DNA of 64,000 bases from Alopecurus myosuroides (taxonomy: Eukaryota > Streptophyta > Magnoliopsida > Poales > Poaceae), in the NCBI GenBank assembly GCA_028641055.1, contig CM054057.1, positions 580,059,940-580,123,939 on the forward strand, read 5' to 3'. Made by a program: the position numbers and the translations under genes. The notes below the pieces were generated by a model. The model had not been told where the DNA came from and made no database searches. It worked only from the letters and a program-made list of their open reading frames with translations. The stretch's first letter is position 1, and each line of letters starts with the position of its first letter. Shown here piece after piece: positions 21,824 through 32,659 of this stretch.

Positions 21824-22309
21824 GTAGTCCCAACCATTCCCCCGAGAGCCCTCCAGATTACTTTGGCATGGGAGCACTCGAAAAACAAGTGAGAAGCCGA
21901 TTCCAAATTGTTACAAAAAGAACAAGTAAGATTCCCTAACCATTTTCTCTTCTTAAAATTATCCCTAGTGAGGATTGCGTCCCTGAAAAGTTGCCAGAGA
22001 ATTTTTTTGATTTTTAAGGGGATTCTAGCTTTCCAAATCCACCTGTTATCAGAACCAGATAAGTTCGACCCCATGAAACAATAAACTGACTTGGTCGAAA
22101 ATCTCCCATTGGCATTAAAGGACCAAGTAATTTGGTCATCCTCATTCGCTCTCGCGATCGGCCTTTCATCCAGCCTCGCTACAATAAGGTTCCATTGTTC
22201 AACCAACTCAGATGAAAAACGACGTCTAAAAGGCAACTCACAATTATGAGATAACACCTTCTCCACCGTCCAATCTTGAGCTTGGCAAATATCAAGGATT
22301 TCAATATAT

Positions 22310-23476
22310 GTATAGAGTTTTATTCTGTAAGTGTTCCATGGATGATAGGTGTAGGGGTTATCAAAATATCGTTCCGCAATCGGCACGGAACCGTCACTCC
22401 GTGCGACATCAAGTTAGTCTGATACGGAACAAGAACTTCTCAAAGCAAATGCAATGAGCACATCAGTCCACGCTAGTCGCACCTCCTTTTCCATATTAAA
22501 AAAAAGAGTCGAAGAATCACACTAATGTACTGTTACAAGTCTACAATACTCGTCTGGAGATTCGAGGTTCAGAGACGACTTTGATCGGTGACGTCGCTTG
22601 GTTTTGCTCCACTCGTTCGATCACCTCCCGGCTTAAAAAATACTCTACCCGAGATCGGCGGAAGGCGGGCGATCTACACAAAATTCTGCTCTCGACTGTC
22701 GCTGGAACCGGGACACCCCAGCGACGCCAAGGATCTTCTGAATCTACACATCCTCTGCTCACGCCACGCACGTCGTCGCTCGCTTGCACCCATCATTGGC
22801 AACGAATGTTCTCGAAACATGCATGCACCATTGCACCTGCTAGCCGAATTCGATCGACCTTTTCTTTTCCTTTCCTAGTTTCGAAGAGAGGCGATCGATC
22901 CACTTGCTAGTAGTTTATTATCCTAATTTAATCAACTCTAGTTTTGTGTCTCTGATCATGATTACGCTTCTGTCATTAGATCTTGCCATGGATAGAATAG
23001 TCGTTATGGAAATTCGCGCGACGGGCAAGAGAGATCATCGAGCATCTGAGTAAAAATGCTGCAGCTAACGATGTGCATAGTCAAAATGCCACGACCTACT
23101 CATCTACATCCAGTAGTACATTATCTTATGAGATTGATCGCTGATCATGATTACGATTCTGTCGCTAGATCCTGCCAGAGATCATTGAGCATCAATGGGC
23201 ACTGCAGGCAGGAGGAGAATATAATCCTAACATGCATATCTAAACCGATAAAGAAAACTATGCTGCAACTAGCGGTGCAGAACTGCGACGCAATGCAAAA
23301 TGCTACGCAAAACAGAAACAGGACAGCGTCTGTTACTCCGATATGCATGCATGCCACGACGTGCTCATCTAGTACTACTTAGTATATTAGTACTATCCTT
23401 TATGATCAATTCAGTTTCAGAGATTGTTAATTGTGTGGCTACTGAACTACGGGAAGAATAATGAAACACTTGCGAT
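22310..23476 (+). repeat. Segmental repeat copy C, first part
   Basis: It parallels copy A 1604-2468: GTTCCATGGATGATAGGTG, GGTTCAGAGACGACTTTG and ACTACGGGAAGAATAATG all have counterparts. It ends in TTGCGAT (23470-23476), repeated at 33420 after the MULE. It is richer than A by about 200 bp around 23050-23330, with a partial internal repeat (CTGATCATGATTACG at 22953 and 23142). Confidence 0.8.
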
Positions 23477-23851
23477 GGGGTTATTTAACCGGGTGCCCTC
23501 AGTTGGTACCACGACCTCAGTTTTATCCCTATCGTCGAATCGAACTCAGTTTTGCCCGTAATCTGTGCGCAAGGACTCGTTTTGCTGCTCCCACCGTAAC
23601 TTTCTGCCCCGTTAGGATGCTGACCTGTGAGACCCATCATAAAACCGTTGGCGCGGCCTGTGGGCCCCAGCTGTTGAGCGTTGCCGCGGCTTGTGTGCCC
23701 CAGCTGTTGACCGTTGCCGCGGTTTGTGGGCCCCAACTGTTGACCGTTGCTTGGGGCCGGTTTAAAAACGGCGGAGCTCGCGGCGGTGAGCAGAAAAATC
23801 AGCCCAGCTCCGCTTCTTCTTCGGCAGCGCGTCCCCTTCTTTTCCGGCGGC

Positions 23852-24404
23852 ATGTCGTCGACCTCTGCTTCCGAATCCCACTCTAAATGGCCGCGCTTCA
23901 GGCCAGTTCCGTTGGGAAGATGCACTGACTGCCCACGGACGGCGCCCCTGCAGCGGCGGGTCACGGGGAGCGACAAGAACGGCAACCGCGGGCGCGAGTA
24001 TGTGAAATGCGAGAGCAAAGAACAGCTTGGGGAGGTGAGATCTGTGTTCCCCCTGTCAATTTCTTTTTTTCCTCAATTTTCAGCCGATTTGGGTTTTCAT
24101 CTGATTTGGGTTTCCGTATTTGCAGGATCTTCTTCCATGTGACTATTTCGAGTGGCTTGAGGATTACATAAAGTGGATTTAAAAGGAGGACAAAAAAAAG
24201 GTGCCCAATTTGCTACCGGCGATGGAGCAATTGGGATCTGCTACGGTGCACAATGGGGTGCAGAAAGACGAGTTGAAGAAGATGGACAAACAGATGGAGA
24301 CGCTTCTCGATCTAAAGAAGCAGAGCAATATGCTGGCTGCAATTTTTTATTTATGTGCAGTTGTTCTTCGAATTGTGTATTTGCAGATCATTAGTCAAAA
24401 GTAA
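23852..24404 (+). pseudogene. GRF-type zinc finger protein with C-terminal membrane segment
   Basis: Exon 1 (23852-24034) starts MSSTSASESHSKWPRFRPV and carries the zinc-finger start RCTDCPRTAP and GREYVKCESK. Intron 24035-24125 has GT-AG ends. Exon 2 completes the finger with PCDYFEWLEDYIKWI. An in-frame TAA (24180-24182) follows, after which the same frame continues through KKMDKQMETLLDLKKQ (coiled coil) and AAIFYLCAVVLRIVYL (membrane helix) to the stop at 24404. This order, GRF finger then coiled coil then one membrane helix, is common in grass genomes and often transposon-linked. GRF fingers bind single-stranded nucleic acid in other proteins, but the role here is unknown. It may be translated as a truncated 92-residue finger. 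Confidence 0.7.
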
Positions 24405-24639
24405 TATAGTTAGTGTTGTAGTTAGCTTGACATGCTCAATTTGTGTATGTCTAAGACTTGAAATAATTGCGTCAGGAATCCAGCCCTAATTTGGTTTGTT
24501 TCAGTTTGTATGTTTAGTTTTTAGTTCAGTTCAGTTTTCAGTGTTCGTATGTACAGATTCAGTGTTCACTTTAGTTCAGCTTCAGTGTTCAGTTTAGGTT
24601 CTGTTCAGGATAAAAGGAGAGACCCATCTAAAACCAAGA

Positions 24640-24870
24640 CAGTCTCAATGTTAAATGAGGCCCAATGTATACTAATAGGGAAAAACAGTGGACACAAATA
24701 ATTTAAACATTGGACAAATATAATTTAAACATTTGGACAAATATAATTTAAAATTTTGGACAAATATAATTTAAACATTGGGTTCATTTGGGCAAATGTA
24801 ATTAAACATAACTTCATTGGCAAACATAATTAAACAGTGGACATATATATATATATATATATATATATGA
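24640..24870. repeat. Short AT-rich tandem repeat and (AT)n tract
   Basis: About six degenerate copies of a 22-24-bp unit TGGACAAATATAATTTAAAC lie at 24690-24840, followed by an (AT)n run at 24844-24868. No coding potential. Confidence 0.8.
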
Positions 24871-24954
24871 ATAACCATTGGCCCCACTTTACATATATTT
24901 AGTGGGGCCCGTCGGACATTACATCTATTAAAAAAAGGGCCCTAGCCCTAAACC

Positions 24955-25398
24955 CTAACCGCCCGCGGAATGCATGCGGGCGCCCTTCCCGCCGTCCGGC
25001 CAACCACCGGGGATTGGCCTACTTCTTCCACTCCGCCGCCCTCGTCTCGATCTCATCCTTGATCCGGGGCGGCGGTTCTCCTCCCGCATCCTCTCCTCGT
25101 CGTTCTCACGGGCCCTCTTGATGCGGGCCCGGAGAGCCTTCTCCTCCGCCTCGAGCTCCTTCTTCTCCAGCCGCTCCTGTTTCTTGAGGCGGCGGTTCTT
25201 CGTCTTGGGGGAGAGGTTCTCGGCGCGCTCGACGCTGTTGGGGTCGGACGACGGCGATCGCTCTCGTTCGGGAGATTCGACGGGCACGAGGCCCGTCTCC
25301 TCCGGCGTCCAATCGGGCTCGTAGCAAGGCCGAGCCTTGGGGTGGTTGTCCTCGTCGGAGACAGACTCGGGGCTTGAAGGGAGAGAGTAGAAAGACAT
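24955..25398 (-). CDS. Highly charged protein of unknown function
   Basis: The ATG at 25398 opens a 147-residue frame, MSFYSLPSSPESVSDEDN, then an acidic Pro-rich part, a Lys/Glu/Arg helix (RLKKQERLEKKELEAEEKA, probable coiled coil) and a basic Arg/Gly/Ser tail. A TATA-like TTTAAATA lies about 70 bp upstream on the same strand, with a pyrimidine-rich leader between. I do not recognise the family. Its place inside the MULE suggests a transposon accessory or captured gene fragment. The basic tail suggests nucleic-acid binding, which is inference only. No break is visible. Confidence 0.45.
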   Translation of the reverse strand: MSFYSLPSSPESVSDEDNHPKARPCYEPDWTPEETGLVPVESPERERSPSSDPNSVERAENLSPKTKNRRLKKQERLEKKELEAEEKALRARIKRARENDEERMREENRRPGSRMRSRRGRRSGRSRPIPGGWPDGGKGARMHSAGG

Positions 25399-25464
25399 GG
25401 TGTTCGGGGCTTGAAGGGAGAGAAGGCAAAGGGGAGGAGATGAGAGATGGAGGGTAAAACGGGC

Positions 25465-25472
25465 TATTTAAA
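25465..25472 (-). promoter_or_regulatory. TATA-like box upstream of the charged-protein gene
   Basis: TTTAAATA on the minus strand, 67 bp before the ATG at 25398. Confidence 0.4.
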
Positions 25473-26279
25473 GACACAATGAGACGAGAATTAATTGGTG
25501 TAGATGAAGCAAACTGTGTGAAAACGTTGGATGCAGTGTAGAACAGTCGATGCATGGTCAAAGCGGTGTAGAACAGACGTAGGCGTAGGACAGCTAGTAA
25601 TACGGGGTACGAGTGTGTGCATTAGGCAGTCAGAGTGATTCGACGTTGCATGCGTGTATTAAAGAGGTGAAGAGAAGAAATCCAAAGTCTCACGCAAAAT
25701 CCTGCCTCGCTGCATGCATTGATGCGTATCTTCTGAAAACGAGGCGTGAAGGGCTGCGTCGCTGCAAATGCGACGCGACTCGTGTTTCTGAAACGAGACG
25801 TGCAGGGCTGCAAATGCGACGCGACGTTTACTCTTTTCTTCTTCTGCTACGTTGTTTACTCTGAAAAAACGAGGTGTGCATGCACCAGGCTGGTGAACGG
25901 GGTCCCACTAGACAGTGTCCGTTGTTGCATGCACTTACATTAATACGAAACACCCAGTCCATGCACCGCGTCATTTTCGATCGTTTAATCGTAAGGAACA
26001 GAGCAGATCGAGTCCATGCATGCAAACTACGGCGGCAACGGCCTGCAGACGCTGAGACGAGCGCTTCTCTGTGCGGGAACGGGATCCTCTGACTTTAGGT
26101 CACTGAAAAATGGAGCCCATCACACACCGGACCCACGTGTCATGGGAGAAAGTAAGAGAACGTAAGGTGGGCAGAGTAAGAGGATCTGGTTCCCTCTGTT
26201 TTTAAGGCATGTACAATAGTGTAGACGGGTGTTGTCTGCACTACTCGGCCATGTCATTTTTAGACATTTTTAGAGATAG
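25473..26279. other. MULE interior without a supported gene
   Basis: It contains near-repeats of GCTGCAAATGCGACGCGAC (25758, 25807) and GAAACGAGACGTGCAGGGC, that is, a short degenerate direct repeat. At 26205, AAGGCATGTACAATAGTG resembles a Tourist-type MITE terminus with no matching partner. Short frames here are not supported. Confidence 0.4.
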
Positions 26280-28250
26280 TTGGTACAGTGCAGTGACCCC
26301 CTAACTTGTGTTGGGATCCAGACGCTCCGTAGCCCCCCTCCCGGTGAAACCCTAGACCCGCTGGATAAATACCGGACTTATACGGAAACACGCGGTAACG
26401 GCGTCGAAAGGGGTAGCAATGTGGAACTATTTGCTTGGTTGTGCTAGGATAGCCCATAGGAACACAAAACAAAAAGGTATAACCTACCTCTTCGGAAGAT
26501 TCACGATGTTTCGTCCGATATAGAAGTTTCACCCTATAAGCGCTCACGAGAGAGAAGTGGATGCCGGTGAAGCGGGTCACACCCCGGAGAGCAATCTTTG
26601 ACATCCAAAGCACACAACACACCTATACAAACATGGTATGACATCCCCTAGTTTGTGTTGGGATCCAGACGCTCTGTAGCCCCCTTCCCGGTGAAACCCT
26701 AGACCCGCTGGAGAAATACCTGACTTATACGGAAACACGCGGTAACTGCGTCGAAAGGGGGTAGCAATGTGGAAATATTTTCTTGGTTGTGCTAGGATAG
26801 CCCATAGGAACACAAAACAAAAAGGTAGAACCCACCTCTTCAGAAAATTCACGATGTTTGGTCCGATACACGAGTTTCACCCTATAAGCGCTCACGAGAG
26901 AGTAGTGGATGCCGGTGTAGCGGGTCACACCCTGGAGAGCAATATTTGACATCCAAAGCACACAACACACCTATACTAACATGGTATGTCACCCCCTAGC
27001 TTGTGTTGGGATCCAGACGCTCAGTAGCCCCCCTCCCGGTGAAACCCTAGACCCGCTAGAGAAATACCGGAGTTATACAGAAACACACGGTAACAGCGTC
27101 GAAAGGGCGTAGCAATGTGGAACTATTTGCTTGGTTGTGCTAGGATAGCCCATAGGAACACAAAACAAAAAGGTAGAACCCACCTCTTCGGAAGATTCAC
27201 GATGTTTCGTCCGATACAGAAGTTTCACCCTATAAGCGCTCACGAGAGAGAAGTGGATGCCGGTGAAGCGGGTCACACCCCGGAGAGCAATCTTTAACAT
27301 CCAAAGCACACAACACACCTATAATAATATGGTATGGCACCCCCTACCTTGTGTTGGGATACATACACTCCGTAGCCCCCTCCCGGTGAAACCCTAGACC
27401 CACTGGAGAAATACCGGACTTATACGGAAACACGCAGTAACGGCGTCGAAAGGGGGTAGAAATGCGGAACTATTTGCTTGATTGTGATAGGATAGCCCAT
27501 AGGAACACAAAACAAAAAGTTAGAACCCACCTCTTCGGAAGATTCACGATGTTTGGTCCGATACAGGAGTTTCACCCTATAAGCGCTCACGAGAGAGAAG
27601 CGGATGCCGGTGAAGCGGGTCACACCCCGGAGAGCAATCTTTGACATAAAAAGCACACAACACACCTATACTAACATGGTATGGCACCCCCTAGGTTGTG
27701 TTGGGATCCAGACGCTCCGTAGCTCCCCTCCCGGTGAAACCCTAGACCCGCTGGAGAAATACCGGACTTATACGGAAACACGCGGTAACAGCGTCGAAAG
27801 GGGGTAGCAATGTGGAACTATTTTCTTGGTTGTGCTAGTATAGCCCATAGGAACAAAAAACAAAAAGGTAGAACCCACCTCTTCGGAAGATTCACGATGT
27901 TTCGTCCGATACAGGAGTTTCACCCTATAAGGGCTCACGAGAGAGAAGTGGATGCCGATGTAGCGGGTCACAACCCGGAGAGCAATCTTTGACATCCAAA
28001 GCACCAACACACCTATAATAACATGGTATGGCACCCCCTAGCTTGTGTTAGGATCCATACGCTCCGTAGCCCCCTTCCCGGTGAAACCCTACCCGCTGGA
28101 GAAATACCGGACTTATAAGGAAACACGCGGTAACGGCGTCGAAAGGGGGTAGAAATGTGGAACTATTTGCTTGGTTGTGTTAGGATAGCCCATAGGAACA
28201 CAAAACAAAAAGGTAGAAGCAACCTCTTCGGAAGATTCACAATGTTTCCA
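26280..28250 (+). repeat. Satellite array, about six monomers of 345-348 bp
   Basis: GTAGCAAT(G) marks successive units at 26413, 26761, 27109, 27456, 27804 and 28149 (spacings 348, 348, 347, 348 and 345). Units are highly similar and include CGTCGAAAGGGGGTAGCAAT, GAGAGAAGTGGATGCCGG and GAAACCCTAGACCCGC. Most monomers keep an 81-codon minus-strand frame (MCCVLWMSKIALRGV...). It belongs to the same family as 11220-11850 and the inverted copy at 59345-59740. It is not a CRISPR: units are long, contiguous and eukaryotic. Confidence 0.95.
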
Positions 28251-29638
28251 CCTCATATTTTTTGAAATCTCTACTACTGTATTCGAGGAATCACATTTTA
28301 GTGAAGGCTTTCGTTCTAATGTTTATAAATCCTATTTATATTTTTCCTAAACTTGTATTCGACCTATATAATGTAATTCCGAAGCCTGAAAATTTATTGG
28401 ATGAATATTCGTATTATTTATTTTTCTTTTGAATAATAATGGTTTTAATCGAAAATCGTAAATAAAACAAGTTTAAAACATCAAAATGAAAAAATACCTT
28501 TGGATCGTTCTTAGTCACACCAAAATGAAGCTTTGGTGATATTTTGACCTTATTTCATTTTCAAAGGTTTGAAACTCATCTCATTTTCTTGAACTCTCTA
28601 CTAGTCTGTTCAAGATATCACATATTAAACAAGGCTTTTTCGTTCCATTCTTTATAAGACAGGTTTTTTTTTTCTCGTTACTATATGACATAACAATACT
28701 ATGTGCGTCGGCTATATATTTTTTCGATTTTTTATGAATTATTTATGCTCATTTCAAGCTTGGTCAACTCTCTGTTTGACCCAACCGAAAAGCTTCTAGA
28801 AGGACACCCAGAGATTCGACGTGGGCTGTTGGATTGACGCCTTCTAGAAGGAATCTTGCATCGAACGGATGCGCTCGCAGCCACAGCGATCCGCGAGACG
28901 CTCGTTCTGCACTCGGATTGGTTGGTCCGTTGGCGACAGGGATCGATGGTTTCGATCTGTTCTACATATGATTTCTTTTCTACTAAGTATTAAACCATGT
29001 TATTTAAATAAAAAAAATATAAAATAGAAGAATTATTCAGAACATAATGAAACTTCAGATTTACTAGAGCGATGATTTTTATCTGTTTTACATATGATTT
29101 TTGTATTAAACCATGTTATTTAAATAAAAAAATAAAAAATAGAAGAATTATTCAAAACATATTGAAACTTCAGATTTACACTATATATGTAGAATAGATC
29201 TGTAGGAAATTAATTTGGCTGATTTAGACAAGATGCCAAAAAATGTTGAAGCATAAATGGGGGTATTTACCTAGCTTCGGACCTCATTTGAAGCACATTT
29301 CTCATGATAATAGAGCGATGGTTTCATACGAGCATAAATAATTCAAAAAAAAAAATCAAAATGACATGAATCCAACGCACAATGTTGTTATATGTGATAT
29401 AGTTGCTCCTCAAATTTATTTGGATAATTTTGACAAGGTCGAATTTTTCATGAAATTTCAAACGGGGGTGTCTACCCTAGCTTGAGACCTCATTTGAAGC
29501 ACATTTGCCTAAAATTTTGGAATGACTTGGTTCCACATCATCCAACATTATTCAAACATCATCCAAACTATGTTCTAACTTAGATACATCACCAGTCAAC
29601 ATAAATACAACATTATTCAACAGAAATACAACACCAAC
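28251..29638. other. AT-rich non-coding MULE interior with two local duplications
   Basis: A diverged duplication of about 330-bp period links 28255-28340 and 28583-28670 (CTCTACTA...TCACAT...AAGGCTTT). A closer tandem duplication links about 28965-29060 and 29085-29175 (TATTAAACCATGTTATTTAAATAAAA, GAAACTTCAGATTTAC). A CTTCTAGAAGG inverted repeat pair surrounds 28790-28850. No gene is supported. Confidence 0.6.
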
Positions 29639-32623
29639 TTAGTCTAAATAGCGTCGGGGATTCTTTGTGATCCTTGGCTTTTTTGGTGGACCTTTGCTCC
29701 TTGTGCTCATCTTGCTCACAGCGTCTTGTCTTCTCCTCTTGGTAGTCGGTACCTTAGCCTTCTTCTTTGAAACTACACAAGAACTGTACAAAACATAAAG
29801 GATCATGATAAATAGATAAATAAATGAAAAATAAAAACTCGTGAGATCATGGCAGGATTTACATACCCATCTGTAAATGGAACTGATGAGATCATCGCAG
29901 AATCATCGAATGGAGCATCCAATAAAACTGGTGAGATCATGGCGGGATCATCGACTGGAGCATCCAACGGATCATCAGCTGGAGCATCCAGCTGATCATC
30001 AGCTGGATCATCAGCTGGCATCTGGAGCATCCGAAGCATCCATCGGATCATCAGCTGGAGCATCCAGCGGATCATTAGCTGGAGCATCTGGAGCATCATG
30101 GACTTGATCATCATTTGAATAATCATAATCATTTGGATCATGTACTTGATCATCATTTTCATCTGGAGCATCTTCTGAATCACTTGACTGCTGATCATTA
30201 TTTTCAAATGTTTCATCCGGCTGCTGATCATCATTTTCAAATGCTGCATCCGGCTGCTGACCATCATTTTCACCAGGAAAACTCTCTCCAAACCCTGGAT
30301 CTACTGCGTTATCACAATATTTGCTAAAATGACCAGTCCCACCACACCTTGTGCACTTACGCACCCTCGCTCCAACTCCACCTTCACTGCGACGTCGGTG
30401 TCGATTCTTCCTCGGTCTACCTACAACTCTCTTCAGAACCGGAGCACAAAGTTTGAATCCAGTGTCCACTCTATCTCATTGCTTTTTTCCCTCCAGAGCA
30501 GGCAAGGCATGTGCATATGTGGCTCTGAACATTGCAACAGAGTAGTAATCATGCACATACTGATGTATATCCCCTGCTGGACCTGAGAGAGAAGTGATGA
30601 AAAACAAGGCATGAATGCTTGGCAAACCAGTTATCTTCCATTGCCTACACCTGCAAGTTTTGTCTTCTAAATCCACTGGATATCTCCATTCTTTGTTAGC
30701 TTTATCAAAGAATGATACCTCTGATTTGGTATCCGAGATAAATCTCATGTTCATATTCAAGCACTCTGTTTTTTGCTTCAACACCTTCATCACATCCGAG
30801 ATAATAACGTGGCCCATGAATTTTGCATTAGTTATTCCAAGACAGAAATGAAATTTCTCGGCGTATTCTATCCTTATCCTGTCAAGCAAATCCGCCAAAT
30901 AAAGATCCTTTAGTTTCCGGATCGTTGAGTTGAAAGATTCTGCAAGATTATTGTGCACATAGTCAACTTTGCTCACTTCACTGAATTGGCTTCTAGCCCA
31001 TAACTTCGAGTGGTGGGTTTCCAAATATTCCTTCACTTTCTCATTTGTGTACAACTGTCTCATGTGGTAGTTGTGCTTCCTCACACTACAAGTCAAAGAT
31101 GCTGGCCATAAATGGTCGGAGAAAAACTTTCCTTTGAATTTCTTCACAAAATTTGCAGCAAGGTGACGCATGCATTCCCTATGCTCTACTCCTGGGAACA
31201 CATTGTTCACGGCCACTTCTAAACCTTTGCATGCATCTGTGTGAATTACCAACCCATTGGGATGTCCAATAGCCAGGCGCAGATTCTGCAAAAACCATGT
31301 CCAGCTCTCCTCGGACTATGTCTCCAGCACACCGTTGGCAACTGGAAAAACAAAATTGTGTGCATCAACTGCACAAGCTGCTACTAGCTGGCCTTTAAAC
31401 CTCCCTGTGAGAAAAGTAGCATCAATAGTCAAATAAGGCCTGCAGCTTACCAAAAAACCCAATCGACAAACTTGAAAGCACACAAAAACCCTCCTAAAGC
31501 AATCCTTGGTCCTTGTCACTTTCTTCCATGTGTACTCCACGGTGTGGTGATCAATTTCAACAATACTACCTGGGCTTGTCCTCTCCACTTCAGCTTTGAA
31601 TGAATACAACAATTGAAAACTTTCATTGCATTTACCATGGATAGATTCCAATGCTTTATTTTTAGCACTGAACACCCTCATGTATGGTAAAACTATCTTG
31701 AACTTGTCTTTGATGTTTTTCTGCAATTTCTTTGCAGTCACCCCATCTTTTTACTTCATCCGCCACCCATCTTGACTTGGCTCTGCTGATTGTTTGCTTC
31801 CTAAGGGTTGATTCTTGGCATGTGTGGGGAAAAGGGTTCACTTTACATTGCTACGCATGTATTCACGCATCATTCTCCATTGACAATCTTCAGACACACA
31901 GTGCACGGTGTAGCGCCTTTTATCGCTCTTGTCAACTGTAAAAGCGCCTTAATGCAACGTCACAAGTGCAGCTCTACAAGAAAAAATGCAACCTTCTGTC
32001 ATAAGATTCTCAGAGTTCCATTCAAGAGGTGTCCGGTCTTCCTCCTCTTCATCGTTACTGTCAGACTCATATTGGATTTTAGCCCGAGGTGTCCGTCTTA
32101 AATTATGAATAAGATCAGAATATAGCCTCTCTTCATCATCCGCAGAAATGAAGGCATCAGCCTCCACTTCAACATGAACCCTTCTCCCAGTGGCCGAACT
32201 TGTCGAGGCACCACATCGAGTTGGTTTTGAACTGTTCTGGCTAGAGTTGACAGTACGACGTGATAGTCCTGCCACAGAAGATGAACCCGCCACCGTAGGT
32301 CCCACTGCCGGCACAACCACATCATTTTGCAGCTTCACATAAAAATTCTCTGCCTCCTTATGCTTAGCAAACATGGTAGCGAGCTCTTCATCGTTACTAA
32401 TTTGGATCCAATCTTTTCCCCCATCAAAGTATCTAAATTCCACTTCATCATGCAAACCCCTAGGATATGGGCTGCAAATTATCTCCCCAAATTGTCTGAA
32501 ACTCCAATTACAATCCATTGGGACCGGATAACTGAAACCTCCTTGGTATTTCTTCTTACCGTCTGCATCGACGATGTAGCGCTCCCTTCTAACGTTCACC
32601 AAGAAAGCAAACCGCAACTCCAT
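29639..32623 (-). pseudogene. MULE transposase (MuDR type), inactivated
   Basis: The ATG at 32623 (MELRFAFLVNVRRE) opens an N-terminal MULE domain. A DNA-binding region follows (HCVSEDCQWRM ... HTCQESTLRK, about 31900-31820) with stops and shifts. The catalytic domain has LTIDATFLTG (first Asp, about 31440), VIHTDACKG (second Asp, about 31235) and [10 protein letters not shown] (Glu, about 30945). A SWIM finger [16 protein letters not shown] has Ser where the third Cys is expected. Then come an AT-hook-like GRPRKNR, a zinc knuckle CTRCGGTGHFSKYC and an Asp/Ala/Pro repeat tail. A 3' intron (about 29864-29787) leads to a basic end PPKKPRITKNPRRYLD. Breaks: a TAG at 31316, a stop near 31845, and frame changes near 31950 and 31740. 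Excision of host DNA by this copy is unlikely. Confidence 0.85.
29862..30290 (-). repeat. Coding minisatellite in the MULE transposase tail
   Basis: Degenerate 12-30-bp repeats of GGATCATCAGCTGGAGCATCC encode runs like DAPADDPLDAPADDP and, further up, DDQQPDETFEN repeats. They form an acidic, low-complexity C-terminal tail. Frame changes within the array suggest slippage. Confidence 0.75.
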
Positions 32624-32659
32624 CCTAACCCACGAAAACAGAGACGCAATCAGCTGCAA

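Larger units (their letters stand above)
15818..22293 (-). mobile_element. 5'-truncated LINE (non-LTR retrotransposon), split by a copia element
   Basis: A target duplication AAGGATTTTAATATAT (15802-15817) / AAGGATTTCAATATAT (22294-22309) brackets it, 15 of 16 matching. The left end is a poly-T run (15817-15823), that is, the poly-A tail of a minus-strand element, next to a typical LINE 3' UTR. Without the copia insertion about 1.12 kb of LINE remains. It holds only the C-terminal zinc-binding (zf-RVT) part of the reverse transcriptase ORF. The 5' end was cut at integration. Confidence 0.85.
16273..22293 (-). pseudogene. LINE ORF2 C-terminus (zf-RVT region), interrupted
   Basis: Read on the minus strand from 22293: KVLSHNCELPFRRRFS, DQITWSFNANGRFSTKSVY, IWKARIPLKIKKILWQ, then a CSFCNNLESASHLFFEC motif (zf-RVT C-x2-C ... 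H-x4-C) and WRALGGMVGTT. The frame stops where the copia element inserted (21824-21828) and resumes at 16471 with LWQSTAWFYCFFPG and WVIWSTRNAITFENK, ending NICSLLCY at 16273. In LINEs this segment follows the reverse transcriptase. RT and endonuclease are absent here because of 5' truncation. Confidence 0.85.

Noticed and set aside
24949..24961. Telomere repeat CCCTAAACCCTAA
   Set aside because: Only about two units; such telo-box words are common by chance and in plant promoters.
26205..26222. Complete MITE beginning AGGCATGTACAATAG
   Set aside because: No inverted partner or target duplication could be found nearby.
26280..28250. CRISPR-like array
   Set aside because: Units are contiguous 345-348-bp monomers without unique spacers, in plant DNA. 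This is a satellite.
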